From Siphonodentalium dalli (Eukaryota > Mollusca > Scaphopoda > Gadilida > Siphonodentaliidae), in contig CP136064.1 in the NCBI GenBank assembly GCA_032622095.1, positions 132,439,129-132,503,128 of the forward strand: 64,000 nucleotides of DNA. Direction: 5' to 3'. Positions 20,280 to 31,436 of this stretch are shown here, in pieces. The notes below the pieces were generated by a model. That model saw only the letters and a program-made list of their open reading frames with translations, ran no database searches and was not told the DNA's origin. Both the position numbers and the translations under genes were made by a program. Each line of letters begins with the position of its first letter. The stretch's first letter is position 1.

Positions 20280-22529
20280 AGGTGTGTCAAGTTAGTTCGA
20301 CGTTGGTCGTTCGATATTCATTCCATATCCGCGTGAAGTTAGTTCGACGTTGGACATTTGATATTCGATATTCAACCAAAAAAAATGAATTTTCGTTTTA
20401 TGCATGAGAGGTGCGACATGAGTCCAATTCGTGCTCTCTCATTGAAACTTCGTCCGAAATTCCGCGCTTTTCATGTTTTCAAGACCACAGCTGGACTTGA
20501 AAAAGTATCTCTTATACGACATATAGCTGTAGATATAGCGCAGGCTATATTAACTGGCCTATTGAGCGATTGAGCTGAAATTTGATAATAATAGTCACTC
20601 CCATATGAGAACTGAACATGCCAGTCTACAAGACTTAGTCCAGACATGGTCAGCGTGCTGCGTTTTAAATATCGAATATCATAGCTGTACTGAAAATTTC
20701 GTGCTTTCCAACTCACAAATTTTCCACCTTTTTTTTTTAGCCGAAGTTTTATTTCACGTTCGATATTCATTGGATATTCGATATTCGCGTGAAGTTAGTT
20801 TGGACGTTCGACGTTGGATATTTGATATTCGGCACTTAGAAAATTTCTAAGCTCGTCAATACAGCCTGCGCCATCTACAGCTATATGTCGTGTAAGTGTA
20901 AATTTTCAGCTATGGTCTGGAAAACAGGAAAAGCTCGGAATTTCGGACGAAGTTTCAGTGGGAGAGCACGAATTGGACTCATGGCGCACCCCTCGTGCAT
21001 AAAACGAAAATTCATTTTTTTGAAATTTTCTCTAAGTGGCGAATATCGAATATCCAACGTCGAACATCCAGCTAAATTCATGCGAACCTCGAATGAATAT
21101 CTGAATATCCATTGAATATCGAACGTGAAATAAAATTTCGGTTAAAAAAAAAGAGGACAAGTTGTGAGTTGGAGAGCAGGAATTAGGTCTAGAGAAGTCT
21201 CCTGTGCAATCAGGAAACTGCGATTTTTTTTTTGTGTGGATATGTTAGCCGAAATTTTCAGTCCAGATATGGTATTCGATATTCAAAACGCATGAGGCTG
21301 ACCATGTCTGGACTTGTAGATTGGCATGTGCAGTTCTCGTATGGGAATGACTATAATTACCAAAGTTCAGCTCAATCGGCTCGTCAATACAGTCTATATG
21401 TCGTTTAAGTGTAAATTTGGTCTGGAAAACAGGTAAGCGCGAATCTCGAATAAATATCTGAATATCCATTGAATATCGAACGTGAAATAAAATTTCAACT
21501 AAAAAAAAAAGAGGACAATTTGTGAGTTGGAGAGCAGGAATAAGGTCAAGAGAAGTCTCCTGGTGCAATCAGGAAACGCGAATCTCGAATGAATATCTGA
21601 ATATCCAATGAATATCGAACGTGAAATAAAACTTCGGCTAAAAAAAGTGGAAAATTTGTGAGTTGGAAAGCACGAATTACGTCTAGAGACGTCTCCTGAT
21701 GCGATAAATTTTTCTGCGATTTTTTTTTCGATATGTGTTAACCGAAATTTCAACATGTTTTAGCGAAAATAAGCACATAATCGACCTGTATTGTCAACTA
21801 TCTACATAATGTGATTATTTTATTCTAAGATAAGGAGATAATCATTATGGCTCATATCCGTTGTTTCGTTTTATGGTGCGGGCCACAGTAAAAACACGTA
21901 TTCAAGAGCGCACACCTGAAAAGTCGTGAGTTGGGTTAATTGTGTCATTGTCCGCATAACCTGCTTAGATTCGCCTCATTATATATGAGTCAATAATGTG
22001 ACTAACAATGCTCTCATTTTCAGCTCATTATCAACTCAAAATGAGGCTATTCTAAGCAGATTATCTACATAAAATAAGTTCTATTATAAGCAGTTAATGT
22101 GCGTGTTTTCGGGAGAACAGGCTGGAAATTTTCAGTCCAGCTATGATATTCGGTATTTAAAACGCATGACGCTGACCATGTCTGCACTTGTAGATTGGCA
22201 TGTGTAGTTCGCATATGGGAGTGACTATAATTATCAATTTTATCAAATTTCAGCTTAATCGGCCAGTTAATATAGCCTGCGCTCTGTACAGCTATATGTC
22301 GTATAAGTGAAAAGTCCAGCTATGGTCTGGAAAACATGAAAAGCGCGGAATTTCGGACGAAGTTTCAGTGGGAGATCACGAATTGGACTCATGGCGCACC
22401 CTCATACATAAAACGAAAATTCATTTTTGAATATCGAATATCGAGTGTCGAACGTTGAACGAACTTCACGCGAATATGGAATGAATATCGAACGTCCAAC
22501 GTCGAAGTTCGAACCAACTTCACACACCT
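20280..22529. mobile_element. Foldback DNA transposon with long TIRs and 9-bp target duplication (2250 bp)
   Basis: The left end AGGTGTGTCAAGTTAGTTCG is mirrored at the right end (…CCAACTTCACACACCT). Homology between the arms extends at least 150 bp, through TTCGATATTCATTCCATAT and AATGAATTTTCGTTTTATG to GGTGCGMCATGAGTCCAATT. A perfect 9-bp duplication, GATTGGAGT, flanks it; that length is typical of Mutator-like (MULE) elements. The interior is a patchwork of direct and inverted copies of the same modules (GAATATCCATTGAATATCGA, GTGAGTTGGAGAGCAGGAAT, AGTCTCCTG-GCAATCAGGAA), including three near-tandem copies at about 21090-21720. No transposase frame is present. It is therefore a non-autonomous, internally rearranged foldback element. 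Confidence 0.9.
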
Positions 22530-22538
22530 GATTGGAGT
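22530..22538. repeat. Target-site duplication, right copy (GATTGGAGT)
   Basis: Exact match to 20271-20279. Confidence 0.92.
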
Positions 22539-22619
22539 CTAAATATGACTGGGAAATTGTCTCGGCGTGTGTGCATTGGTATTTCAAAGGAATGACGCTT
22601 GACCTTGTCTTCCCTAAAT

Positions 22620-25330
22620 CATCTATTCCCAAACGCGGGGACCGATTGTTAAATTTTAGTCTGGGAAATTTGACGTCTTGGGTGCTCTACGCCAGTACTG
22701 ATTATGGATGTAAAATATCACACTTTGTGTATTACGCCCGTACTCGGTATGGACCTATCTCAGCAAACTAGCAATCGACCTTATTCATAACTGGAACTCA
22801 GAGATGGGTGCATCGGAACTGTATCTCGAAGTTTCAAACAGTGTATGACGTTCCACGATTGTGAATGATAATAGCCTTCAACTGAGTCAGTTGAATGGTT
22901 TTCGTGATATTCCCGTTATATTTTTTCACTGGAAAATGTCAAAAACGTCAACGGCCCATCATTCGACGTCATATAACGTCATTATCAGTGAAGGGGTTGA
23001 CCCTTTGGAGAGTATCTGCAACGTCATATATATGATGTCATGAGTAAATTTAACGTCAACGTCATAGCAATAATTATTAACAAGTTCGGGTCAAAAGTGT
23101 CCAATAATTCGTTTTAATTTTTGTGCATTTTTGGTTAATGTGTGTTATCATAATCATTTGCACTTATACATTCGGGACATTATATTAATCAAAATATGTC
23201 ATATACAAATCATTTATAAATCAAATGATTTATTGAAGTTATGTCTACATAAAAGTCATAAAATAACACTTCCTAAACGACATATATCTCGTTCTACTCC
23301 TCGACCGATAGACGACATATATATACGTCGTTCTACACGCCAGAGGGTTAAGCTAGGTCGTGTTCCCACACAAACCTTGGACTATATGAGAGAACGTTTT
23401 TCCAACTAAAATTATGAAGCAGCAGCCATGAATGATATGACAAGCGACATCCAAGTACTAAGTGCATTAATTGCATATATTTCTCTCATTGTTCTCATTT
23501 AATCCAAATTTACACATAACATGATAAATTAACGTATAAATTCCCTGCCTCTAAGAACCACAACTGAGTCAAATTGAGATATGGTCTCTCGCGGAGACGG
23601 CAAATATAAGCATTAAAGGCTTACAGCCGAACCACTTCTCATCCTACACAAGGAACACAATAGTATATGCTATTGTGTTATACATGATGTGGTTTGAATG
23701 GAATAAAATATTATTAAACCAAACCTTTGATTCAGTTTGGTTCCATATGAAGGTAAAACGAAAGAAGGGTGGAACCAAAGTGTTTGGTTCTATGGTCGTA
23801 TATCTGGTTCTCCGATGAACTTTTCTCTTAACAGCTAATAGGTTCTGGACGCTAAATTAGGTATACTGTGCACAATTATTGAGAGAATACCGTAGTGGTG
23901 ACTGACACCTGTTCTGGAAACAGCAACATAACCTGTCAAATAATCAAAAATCAGTCTCAAGTAATACATGGTCAACTCACTAACAGCTATCTGTGATTCG
24001 CGAGTTCACCGTTAACTCAGTCGGGCGACAAGATGCTCCCTGCTAAAATAGACAAACTGTATACTGTGCCATAAGTTAAGTCAGGTTAAAACAATCGAAC
24101 GAACCTGTGTGGTTTTCGAACTCGGTCGAGATATTGTTGTGAATGAAATCTATATACCACATATAAATGAAATCGGTCGGCGTCTGCTCAAGTTATCGCG
24201 CTAACGAACATGAACATGATGTATGTACATAGAAGCACGGCCGTTACTCTGGTGAGTGCTTCAGGGTGGTTCCCACTTTATAAACTCACATACCAAAAAA
24301 TCCATAAATAAATGACTAAGTTGTCAGGTATAGAGAATTAGGGGCGGACGCCCGGACACATGTGCATGACCACCAAAACGCCCGCCCACCAACCGTTCCT
24401 CGTCAAGTTATACGTAAAGAAAAATACTCGACTAAAAACAATTGACCACAGCACTGCGATGGCAATGGCATAAAGTACACGCGCCCCGTAGCCATGTCCA
24501 CCAAACATGCATTATAAATAACCACAAATAATTATGTCGGACAACATTAAATGTTGTAAGACCTATGGATAACTGGACGAAGCATATCAGTGACCTATAC
24601 CTACTCCGTTCGTTTTCGTATTCTGAGATCTAGGCAAGGGAACACATATTTATATAACTTCCCAGTCACACATGCAGAGAGATGCAAACACTCGGCGTTA
24701 TTGATCAAACGCGAGCAGTTCCGTCGGCTCCAGACGTAAACTACATTACATCGCCCTCATATGCTGATTCCCATAAGAGATCACAGAATAACACCACACA
24801 CTCAGCATTTAAAACCACGTCGTAACAAGATATGTCACGTGCAGACAAATCAGTGGATATTCAAGAACTGCTTGCAATACAGATTGGACCAAAAAGACTG
24901 CAAAACAAATCCGATTATCGTAGAAGCAGTTGGTTTCAATTTATGTCAACTACATTACCTTACCAAATGATTCAACTGTGGTGAATCATCTTAACCCCAA
25001 ACGGGGGAACCGATTGTTAAATCTTAGTCTGGGACATTTAAGGTAGGTCGTGTTCCCACACAAACCTTTGATTCAGTTTGATTCTATATGAAGGTAGAAC
25101 CAAAGAAGAGTGGAACAAAAGTGCTTGGTTCTATGGTGGTTCTTGTTCTCCTATCAACTTTTATCTTAAGAGTGAATAGGTTTTTAACACTAACTTATGG
25201 TTCTATAGGTTCATGCGGAACCAACTCTCAGAACCAATGGTTCTTGACACTAAATTTGGTTCTTGGCGGAGAACCAAGAGATGTCAAATGATTCTTCATT
25301 TTGGAACTAAATAATAGAACCAATTCAGAA
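22620..25330. repeat. Cluster of related dispersed-repeat fragments, no gene recognised
   Basis: The phrase GGGGACCGATTGTTAAATTT with TAGTCTGGGA occurs at about 22637 and again at about 25005. AGGTCGTGTTCCCACACAAA occurs at about 23355 and 25047. TTTGATTCAGTTTGRTTCYA, with following GAAGGTARAACS text, occurs at about 23727 and 25066. The segment 25000-25330 looks like the longest copy and is rich in GGTTCT/AGAACC. The fragments probably derive from one interspersed element. The stretch 22870-23060 also repeats AACGTCA/ACGTCAT short motifs. No exon is supported. Confidence 0.6.
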
Positions 25331-26714
25331 TAAGTAGCTCCTCCTCTCATTTTGTTTTTGTTCTTCGTCGAAACTTACAGGAAACCAAACGTTATTATTT
25401 ATTATTTATCGGCCACTGCTCCGCCCCTTCTTTGTCCGACAAAGAGATGCCCATGGTGGGCATTGCGAATTTTCAGTACAAATTGCTAAAACAAATTGTA
25501 ATAACTGAACAAATAATTGGCAAACCCAACAGGATATGAAAATTGCCGGCATTGACACTAATATACGCGCCTTTCGCGTGCGGTTTAGAGCGACGCCTCC
25601 AGTCAGGAACTGTAACTCTATTCTTGAGCCAGTTATATGTGCTTTATGAAGCTTGGAGCACCTATAGAGACGTCTATATGGGATCACATTTCTGGGTTGG
25701 TTCTCTAAATTTGACTCCCCACTGGTTCTGAAGGATAAAATATTTGTGAAGATTCATTTGATTCTGAATATTTCGGAAAGTGTAAAAGGCTGAAAAATGT
25801 TATGTGGAAAACATTGATTTGCTGAAGTGTGAATTGCTATAAGAGTGCAACGTGGCTGTGCATTGGGGTGCTCGATATCATAGTATGCACGCAAACATAG
25901 TGAAGAAGTGGACTTTGCATTGTCAAATCTAACTCTACCATACCATTAAATATAACTATAATAGCCGAATTTAGAATGTGCCAAACCTGCTAACACTTCG
26001 ATGTACTCCCTGTCGGGTGAGTATCGACATTTGGGCGGATAAATGAATACGTGTTGGTTTACTGATATTGCAAGCTGATATCTTTCAAAGGGATATTACA
26101 TGAATCGGAATGATGTTTTACCAGAGTTAAACATTTGTACGAATTCTGAAAATAGTCCCAGAAGTACACGAAATACGTATATTCATAGATCATATTTCGT
26201 ATTGTACATATTGAATTATATGGAATAAATACTGTTACATGCACCAATGTAATTATATCTACTTTGTTTGTTGTAAACTGTTGCTCTCGAGTGAACGTTG
26301 AACATATATAGTAAATTCGTAACTGTAGCACGTAGCATCACAGTTAATTTCCAAGAAATCAACATTTTCAACTCCAAATGTAGTTTCCTGCCAATCTGTT
26401 TTCTGAGATGTGTAATTGTCAGAAGTATCTTCTTGTGTTGGGTATACACTGTGTGATTATACAGTATTAACACATCACAATCTTACATATATCGCTTGTG
26501 GTATATATGTTTGAGATTCGGCATCGCTGTGGCTGAAAAGTGCAATCACAACCTGAGATTGGTTTGTTCCATTAATAAATAACAGCCTTAAATACTGTAG
26601 CATAACGAGTGTGACTACTCACACAGTAATCATAGTCCTTTTTTACGAGGCAACGAAAATTTCCCCAGTTTTAGACATGCCTTTTATACTTACACTATGC
26701 CCATATAAAAATCC
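25331..26714. other. No gene recognised
   Basis: AT-rich sequence; open frames stay below 95 codons and show no motif. The segment 25640-25760 has weak similarity to the GGTTCT-rich repeat. Confidence 0.45.
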
Positions 26715-27125
26715 CCCTTGGTGAAAACATGGTTTCACCAAGGTACCACCTTGGTTCACCATTGTGACATCTTGGTTCACCATGGTGGTAGCACAGTAAA
26801 GTGGTATCACGGTGAAAACACCACGGTGGTATCACGGTGGTAGCACAGTAAAGTTTTTGTACCAAGGTGAAACCATGGTGGCACCAATGTGGTACCACGG
26901 TGGTAGCACAGTAAAGTTTGTGTACCAAGGTGAAACCATGTTGGCACCAAACCTGACCAAGGTATCACCATGGTGGTAGCATAGTACAGTTTTTCTACCA
27001 AGGTGACACCAAGGTATCACCACGGTGGTAGCACAGTAAAGTTTTTCTATCAAGGTGAAACCATGGTGGCACCAAGTATAACCATGGTGGTAGCACAGCA
27101 CTAGTGAAGTTTTTCAATCAAGGTA
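26715..27125. repeat. Minisatellite of ACCATGGTGG / GGTAGCACAGTAAAG type
   Basis: Units of about 56-80 bp contain GGTGGTAGCACAGTAAAGTT, TACCAAGGTGAAACCATGGT and GGCACCAA. The AAAGTTT phrase recurs at about 26848, 26914, 27050 and 27108. The text is rich in CCATGG palindromes, so each unit can pair with others. The left margin (CCCATATAAAAATCCCCCTTGG) resembles the inverted right margin of the minisatellite at 33205-33750, so both may belong to one element family. Repetitive protein-like frames on the minus strand are artefacts. Confidence 0.8.
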
Positions 27126-27827
27126 CCAATTTCGGGGGCTGATTATTTTTTTTAAATTCCGATCTAACAAGCGATGGATTATGCACTTTGAAATTAAAAA
27201 CCGCCGCTGCCATGATTCAGTGGATCTGTTGAAGTTGATGGAACATTGAGGAATATAATCAATTAATTATATGGAATATGATTATTATGACAGTGTACAC
27301 ATCATGAAACTAATAAATTGGAATACCGTAATCATTCTTGATCATTATTATGTGAAGGAAATAGTACTGTTTACAATTACATCCAAATTTCAACTCAAAC
27401 TTCGAAGTTAATTGGTGTGTTGACACGGAAACCGGCGAGCTCGCCAATTTTGAATGGGATGAACAGTGGAGACTGGATAGGAAAATTCAATGACCATGAA
27501 ATTCGGATTCAGTTGATCAACCATGAAATTCCAGTGATGTTCCATATACATTCAAGTATATTAGGATAAAGGCCAGCCCAAGCCGACACTGCCATGGGTT
27601 TTTTTCGTACTGAAGTTCTGATGGCGATGCCACTGTGCACAATGCAGGTAACAGTATACTGACACTGTCTGCTGTGCAGGTGGCTTCCCTTGAATAAGTT
27701 GAACTTGAATTTATTTTCCCCAGGGATCACGCATAGAAGCCATGGAACTTGATGAAGATTAAGGTCATAAACTTCAAGGAACATTCTTTTTAAATTGTTC
27801 ATTTTACAAATCCTGTGTCAAGTTCAA
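27126..27827. other. No gene recognised
   Basis: AT-rich sequence. A 97-codon minus-strand frame at 27509-27802 shows no recognisable motif. Confidence 0.4.
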
Positions 27828-27836
27828 GTTAGTACC

Positions 27837-28354
27837 GCTGATGGGGTCATTGTCACAAGGCATTGATCACAAATTCACAATCGTGGCCAGATTTTTAAAT
27901 CGATCACAAATGTACCCAGCTTTTCTATGGTGATCACATTTGTAGCCAGCTTTTCATATTCATGCGAGCATCGGTGAACACGATTAGGTTATAAATAATC
28001 TACGGTAATTTTTCTGAGTTGGTGGATGAAAAACAACTTGACATTTAAATTGATATTTAATAGTTCTGTCTAACAACCTGAGAGGTTTCCGATCAATGTC
28101 GTTAGAATGCTCGAGTTATATGCCATTAATGTAATTTAAGTTGATAAACAAAGTCAGATTTGGAGCATGATGTCGACATTTTAGTCACAAACGCGATGAC
28201 GTCATATTCCGCGCCATATAAAGCATGCGATTAGAAAAGCTGGCTACGAATGTGATCGCCGGTGAAAAGCTGGCTAGATTTGAGATCGATTTAAAAAGCT
28301 GGCTATATACCGTTACGAATGTGACCGGAGCCTTGTGACAATGACCCCATCGGC
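27837..28354. mobile_element. Small TIR element (518 bp) with an approximately 9-bp target duplication
   Basis: The ends GCTGATGGGGTCATTGTCAC and (reverse strand) GCCGATGGGGTCATTGTCAC are inverted. Similarity continues about 150 bp inward through repeated AGCCAGCTTTT/GATCACA phrases. Flanks are GTTAGTACC at 27828-27836 and ATTAGTACC at 28355-28363 (8 of 9 match). It is a MITE-like, MULE- or hAT-like element; the superfamily is not settled. Its right half is included in the duplicated block that starts at 28096. Confidence 0.72.
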
Positions 28355-28891
28355 ATTAGTACCGGTACTTACTATTAGTCATACAATGAAACGACTTTGC
28401 ATATGTACGTACTAGCTACTACTGCTAGTACATGGACAAACGATGGTACAATGTGTCAAATTCAATTACCTTACTCGTATTTAAATTCGCGCAGTACTAT
28501 TTTTCGCGCAACCATCGGTGTGCGAATTTAAACTGAGCGAAATATAGTACGACTCCAAAGTTTAATCTGAACCACAGACCATAGGTAATACAAGAGGGCT
28601 ATGTTGCTGAGTTTACATATATTATGAACGGTTGAACAGACAATTATGCCTATACATGCAGGGGGGGGTCGGAAAAAAATTCCAGGCACGTATGATCATT
28701 TTAATTTTTTCCGGCCACGGGGGACCCACCCACACAATTTCTTCCGTTTCCGGCAGGGGGGGTCATCCACTTTTTTCCATACATTAAGCCGGGGTGGGTG
28801 GGTGGTTCAGCTGCGAAAAAGTAACTTTTTCCTGAGTGGTCAGGGGGGGGGGGGGTCGGAAAAAAAATTCAGGCACGTATGGCATTTTTTC
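28096..28891 (+). repeat. Direct duplication, copy 1 (796 bp)
   Basis: Matches 29066-29837 nearly base for base, starting ATGTCGTTAGAATGCTCGA and ending AGGCACGTATGGCATTTTTTC. Copy 1 has about 24 extra bases near 28406-28430 (CTAGCTACTACTGCTAG region). The block starts inside the TIR element above and ends inside a CAGGGGG-type element, so it does not respect element borders and is best read as a segmental duplication. Confidence 0.9.
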
Positions 28892-29010
28892 CCTTACGAT
28901 CATTTTTTGTACCCACCCACCCCCACCGCCAAATTTTTTTCCGTTTTCGGCAGTTTTTTCCGACCATTTTTTTACACCCACCCCCCCTTTGACCAAGTAC
29001 GAAACGACCA
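28660..29010. mobile_element. CAGGGGG-family elements, nested or tandem pieces
   Basis: Two starts of the CAGGGGGG…TCGGAAAAAAATTC…AGGCACGTATG terminus lie at about 28660 and 28841, and reverse-oriented text (GTACCCACCCACCCCCACCG, TTTTTCCGACCATTTTTTTA) lies at 28910-28980. The same family is present at 30804-31355 and 54096-54960, where its ends are clear. Here the copies are truncated and overlapping. The 152-codon frame at 28646 is low-complexity P/G/F-rich read-through, not a gene. Confidence 0.6.
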
Positions 29011-29065
29011 TGGTACGAAACGTCCTGTACCCGATACCCTGTACCCGATATTAGGGCATTACTGT

Positions 29066-29837
29066 ATGTCGTTAGAATGCTCGAATTATATGCCATTAAT
29101 GTAATTTAAGTTGATAAACAAAGTCAGATTTGGAGCATGATGTCGACATTTTAGTCACAAACGCGATGACGTCATATTCCGCGCCATATAAAGCATGCGA
29201 TTAGAAAAGCTGGCTACGAATGTGATCGCCGGTGAAAAGCTGGCTAGATTTGAGATCGATTTAAAAAGCTGGCTATATACCGTTACGAATGTGACCGGAG
29301 CCTTGTGACAATGACCCCATCGGCATTAGTACCGGTACTACTATTAGTCATACAATGAAACGACTTTGCATATGTACATATGGACAAACGATGGTACAAT
29401 ATGTCAAATTCAATTACCTTACTCGTATTTAAATTCGCGCAGTACTATTTTTCGCGCAACCATCGGTGTGCGAGTTTAAACTGAGCGAAATATAGTACGA
29501 CTCCAAAGTTTAATCTGAACCACAGACCATAGGTAATACAAGAGGGCTATGTTGCTGAGTTTACATATATTATGAACGGTTTGAACAGACAATTATGCCT
29601 ATACATGCAGGGGGGGTCGGAAAAAAATTCCAGGCACGTATGATCATTTTAATTTTTTCCGGCCACGGGGGACCCACCCACACAATTTCTTCCGTTTCCG
29701 GCAGGGGGGGTCATCCACTTTTTTCCATACATTAGGCCGGGGTGGGTGGGTGGTTCAGCTGCGAAAAAGTAACTTTTTCCTGAGTGGTCAGGGGGGGGGG
29801 GTCGGAAAAAAAATTCAGGCACGTATGGCATTTTTTC
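29066..29837 (+). repeat. Direct duplication, copy 2 (772 bp)
   Basis: Second copy of 28096-28891, offset 970 bp at its start. The few differences are the 24-bp deletion, homopolymer length changes and scattered substitutions, for example TCGAGTTATA versus TCGAATTATA. Confidence 0.9.
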
Positions 29838-30115
29838 AAGCGACAAATCGCTAGAAAATTCGCAAGATTGTCAAGATGTAGCAAAATTCAAAGTGTTACG
29901 GGTGCGGGTGTACTCCGTTGATGCCCCGTTTGCGCGGAGTTAGAAAAGACGGGAAAAGTCGCGTGCGGCGATCTGAATAAACCGATTTTTTTCGTGGTAC
30001 AATTGGAAAAAGTAGAATTGTACCACAAAACTGGAACGAGATAGCCATGGTAACTCGGGCCACTGGCCAATCAGGACATGGCTTTTAAGCATAGTTAGGC
30101 AGGGTCGTATTACAA

Positions 30116-31436
30116 TTGTTTATACATACAAATGAATTGGGGGACAAGTACTGACTCACTTAAGGGTACAGCCTCTCCCATATGTTATTACACTGAAAAA
30201 ATAAATAATTAGTAATGGCAAAGCAACATGACTACCAAAACAAGTTGAACATATATACATATATATACCCGAGTTAGTCATAAGTTTGTATATGTATTTA
30301 TTTAAAATCGGGTTTGTTTGTTGCGTTTGTTGGCTTGTACGTATCATTATTTGAAACAGTTAGTCAAAAATAATCCTGATTTTCCTCACGTATGAATGAC
30401 TGCACAGCTTAGCAAATTGTACCAAAGTTCGGGGTGGGAGTCGAGACACCCAATCAACCCCTGTCGCCACGTCCCTGTTCAACTGACAAGTTTTGTGTGT
30501 TCTTCACAACATCTTCGGAATTTGATTCAGGAGGCCTAGAGCTGTCACGTTTAGATATGCTTGCCATCATCAATAAACACACTTTAACTTGAAAAAAAAA
30601 AGATGCGATTAAGTCGGATTGGCAGCAAATTATGTGCCGTGTATATACACATAGAAGAAAAGCATGACTTTCACAACAAACATGAACTTTATAAATATAA
30701 GATACAAATGATACTTGTGTCAAATACATGAGCCATGTTTGACGCTGGGAGAAAATTAACATAGTTTCGGAGACCACGTGGATTTCAAAATCTGACCTAG
30801 AATCAGGGGGGGGGGTGAACAAAAAAAATTCCGGCACGTATGCCGGGGTGGGTGGGTGGTCAAAGCCAACAACAAGCATTTTTTTCCGCAACTAAATAAA
30901 AAAATTCCTGCTTGTTTTTTTAGTGTTTGGCAATGAGTTGGGCTTCAAAACCACTTTGAATGAGAGAAATAAAGTAATTCTAACTGGTAAACTGACTGCA
31001 GGCAGTTATCGTGTTGTATTTTGTTGCAAATTTTGAAATCCAATATGGCCGCTGCCAGCCATGTTTTTTTGGACGAATGACCTCAAAATGACTCATTCCT
31101 ATTTACATGTCCATGTTAACATCCATGATAAATAGTATGCACAGAAATTCATATACAGCTGTTTACAGTGAATTTCCCCCCGCAAATCTCTGTTTTAGTG
31201 TTAAAAGGGGGGTGGGTGTAAAAAAATGGTCGGAAAAAACTGCCGAAAACGGAAACAAATTTGGCAGTGGGGGTGGGTGGGTACAAAAAATGATCGAAAG
31301 GGAAAAAAATGCCATACGTGCCTGAATTTTTTTTCCGACCCCCCCCCCCCCCCTGGTAGAATCGGGAATTAGCCCCGCCCCCGTAATCGGCTTCGGATTC
31401 TCAATCCGGATTTTAGCGAAATTACGACTCTGGGGT
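30116..31436. repeat. Large paralogous repeat, copy 1 (contains an insertion); copy 2 at 63197-63939
   Basis: Without its 552-bp insertion this block aligns end to end with 63197-63939: shared text includes GAATTGGGGGACAAGT, TCGGAATTTGATTCAGGAGG and AATTAGCCCCGCCCCCGTAA. A short frame on the minus strand in both copies (ISKRDSSRPPESNSEDVVKN in this one) is conserved but not recognised. The block is probably an interspersed element of unknown class. Confidence 0.82.
30804..31355. mobile_element. CAGGGGG-type DNA transposon (552 bp) with known empty site
   Basis: The ends are CAGGGGGGGG… and …CCCCCCCCTG, each followed inward by a (C/G)AAAAAAAATTC and GGCACGTATG-type terminal repeat. The flanks CTAGAAT (30797-30803) and GTAGAAT (31356-31362) are a 7-bp target duplication with one mismatch. 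The paralogous block at 63860-63866 has the site uninterrupted, which proves an insertion. No transposase frame. hAT-like or P-like by TIR and duplication length. Confidence 0.85.

Noticed and set aside
26695-27101. Repeat protein on the minus strand (LYCATTVV, GFTLV repeats)
   Set aside because: Generated by the minisatellite; the same periodic pattern appears in several frames.
28646-29104. 152-codon frame rich in Gly/Pro/Phe
   Set aside because: Translation of G/C runs and CCCACC repeats of the CAGGGGG element; low complexity and frame-independent.
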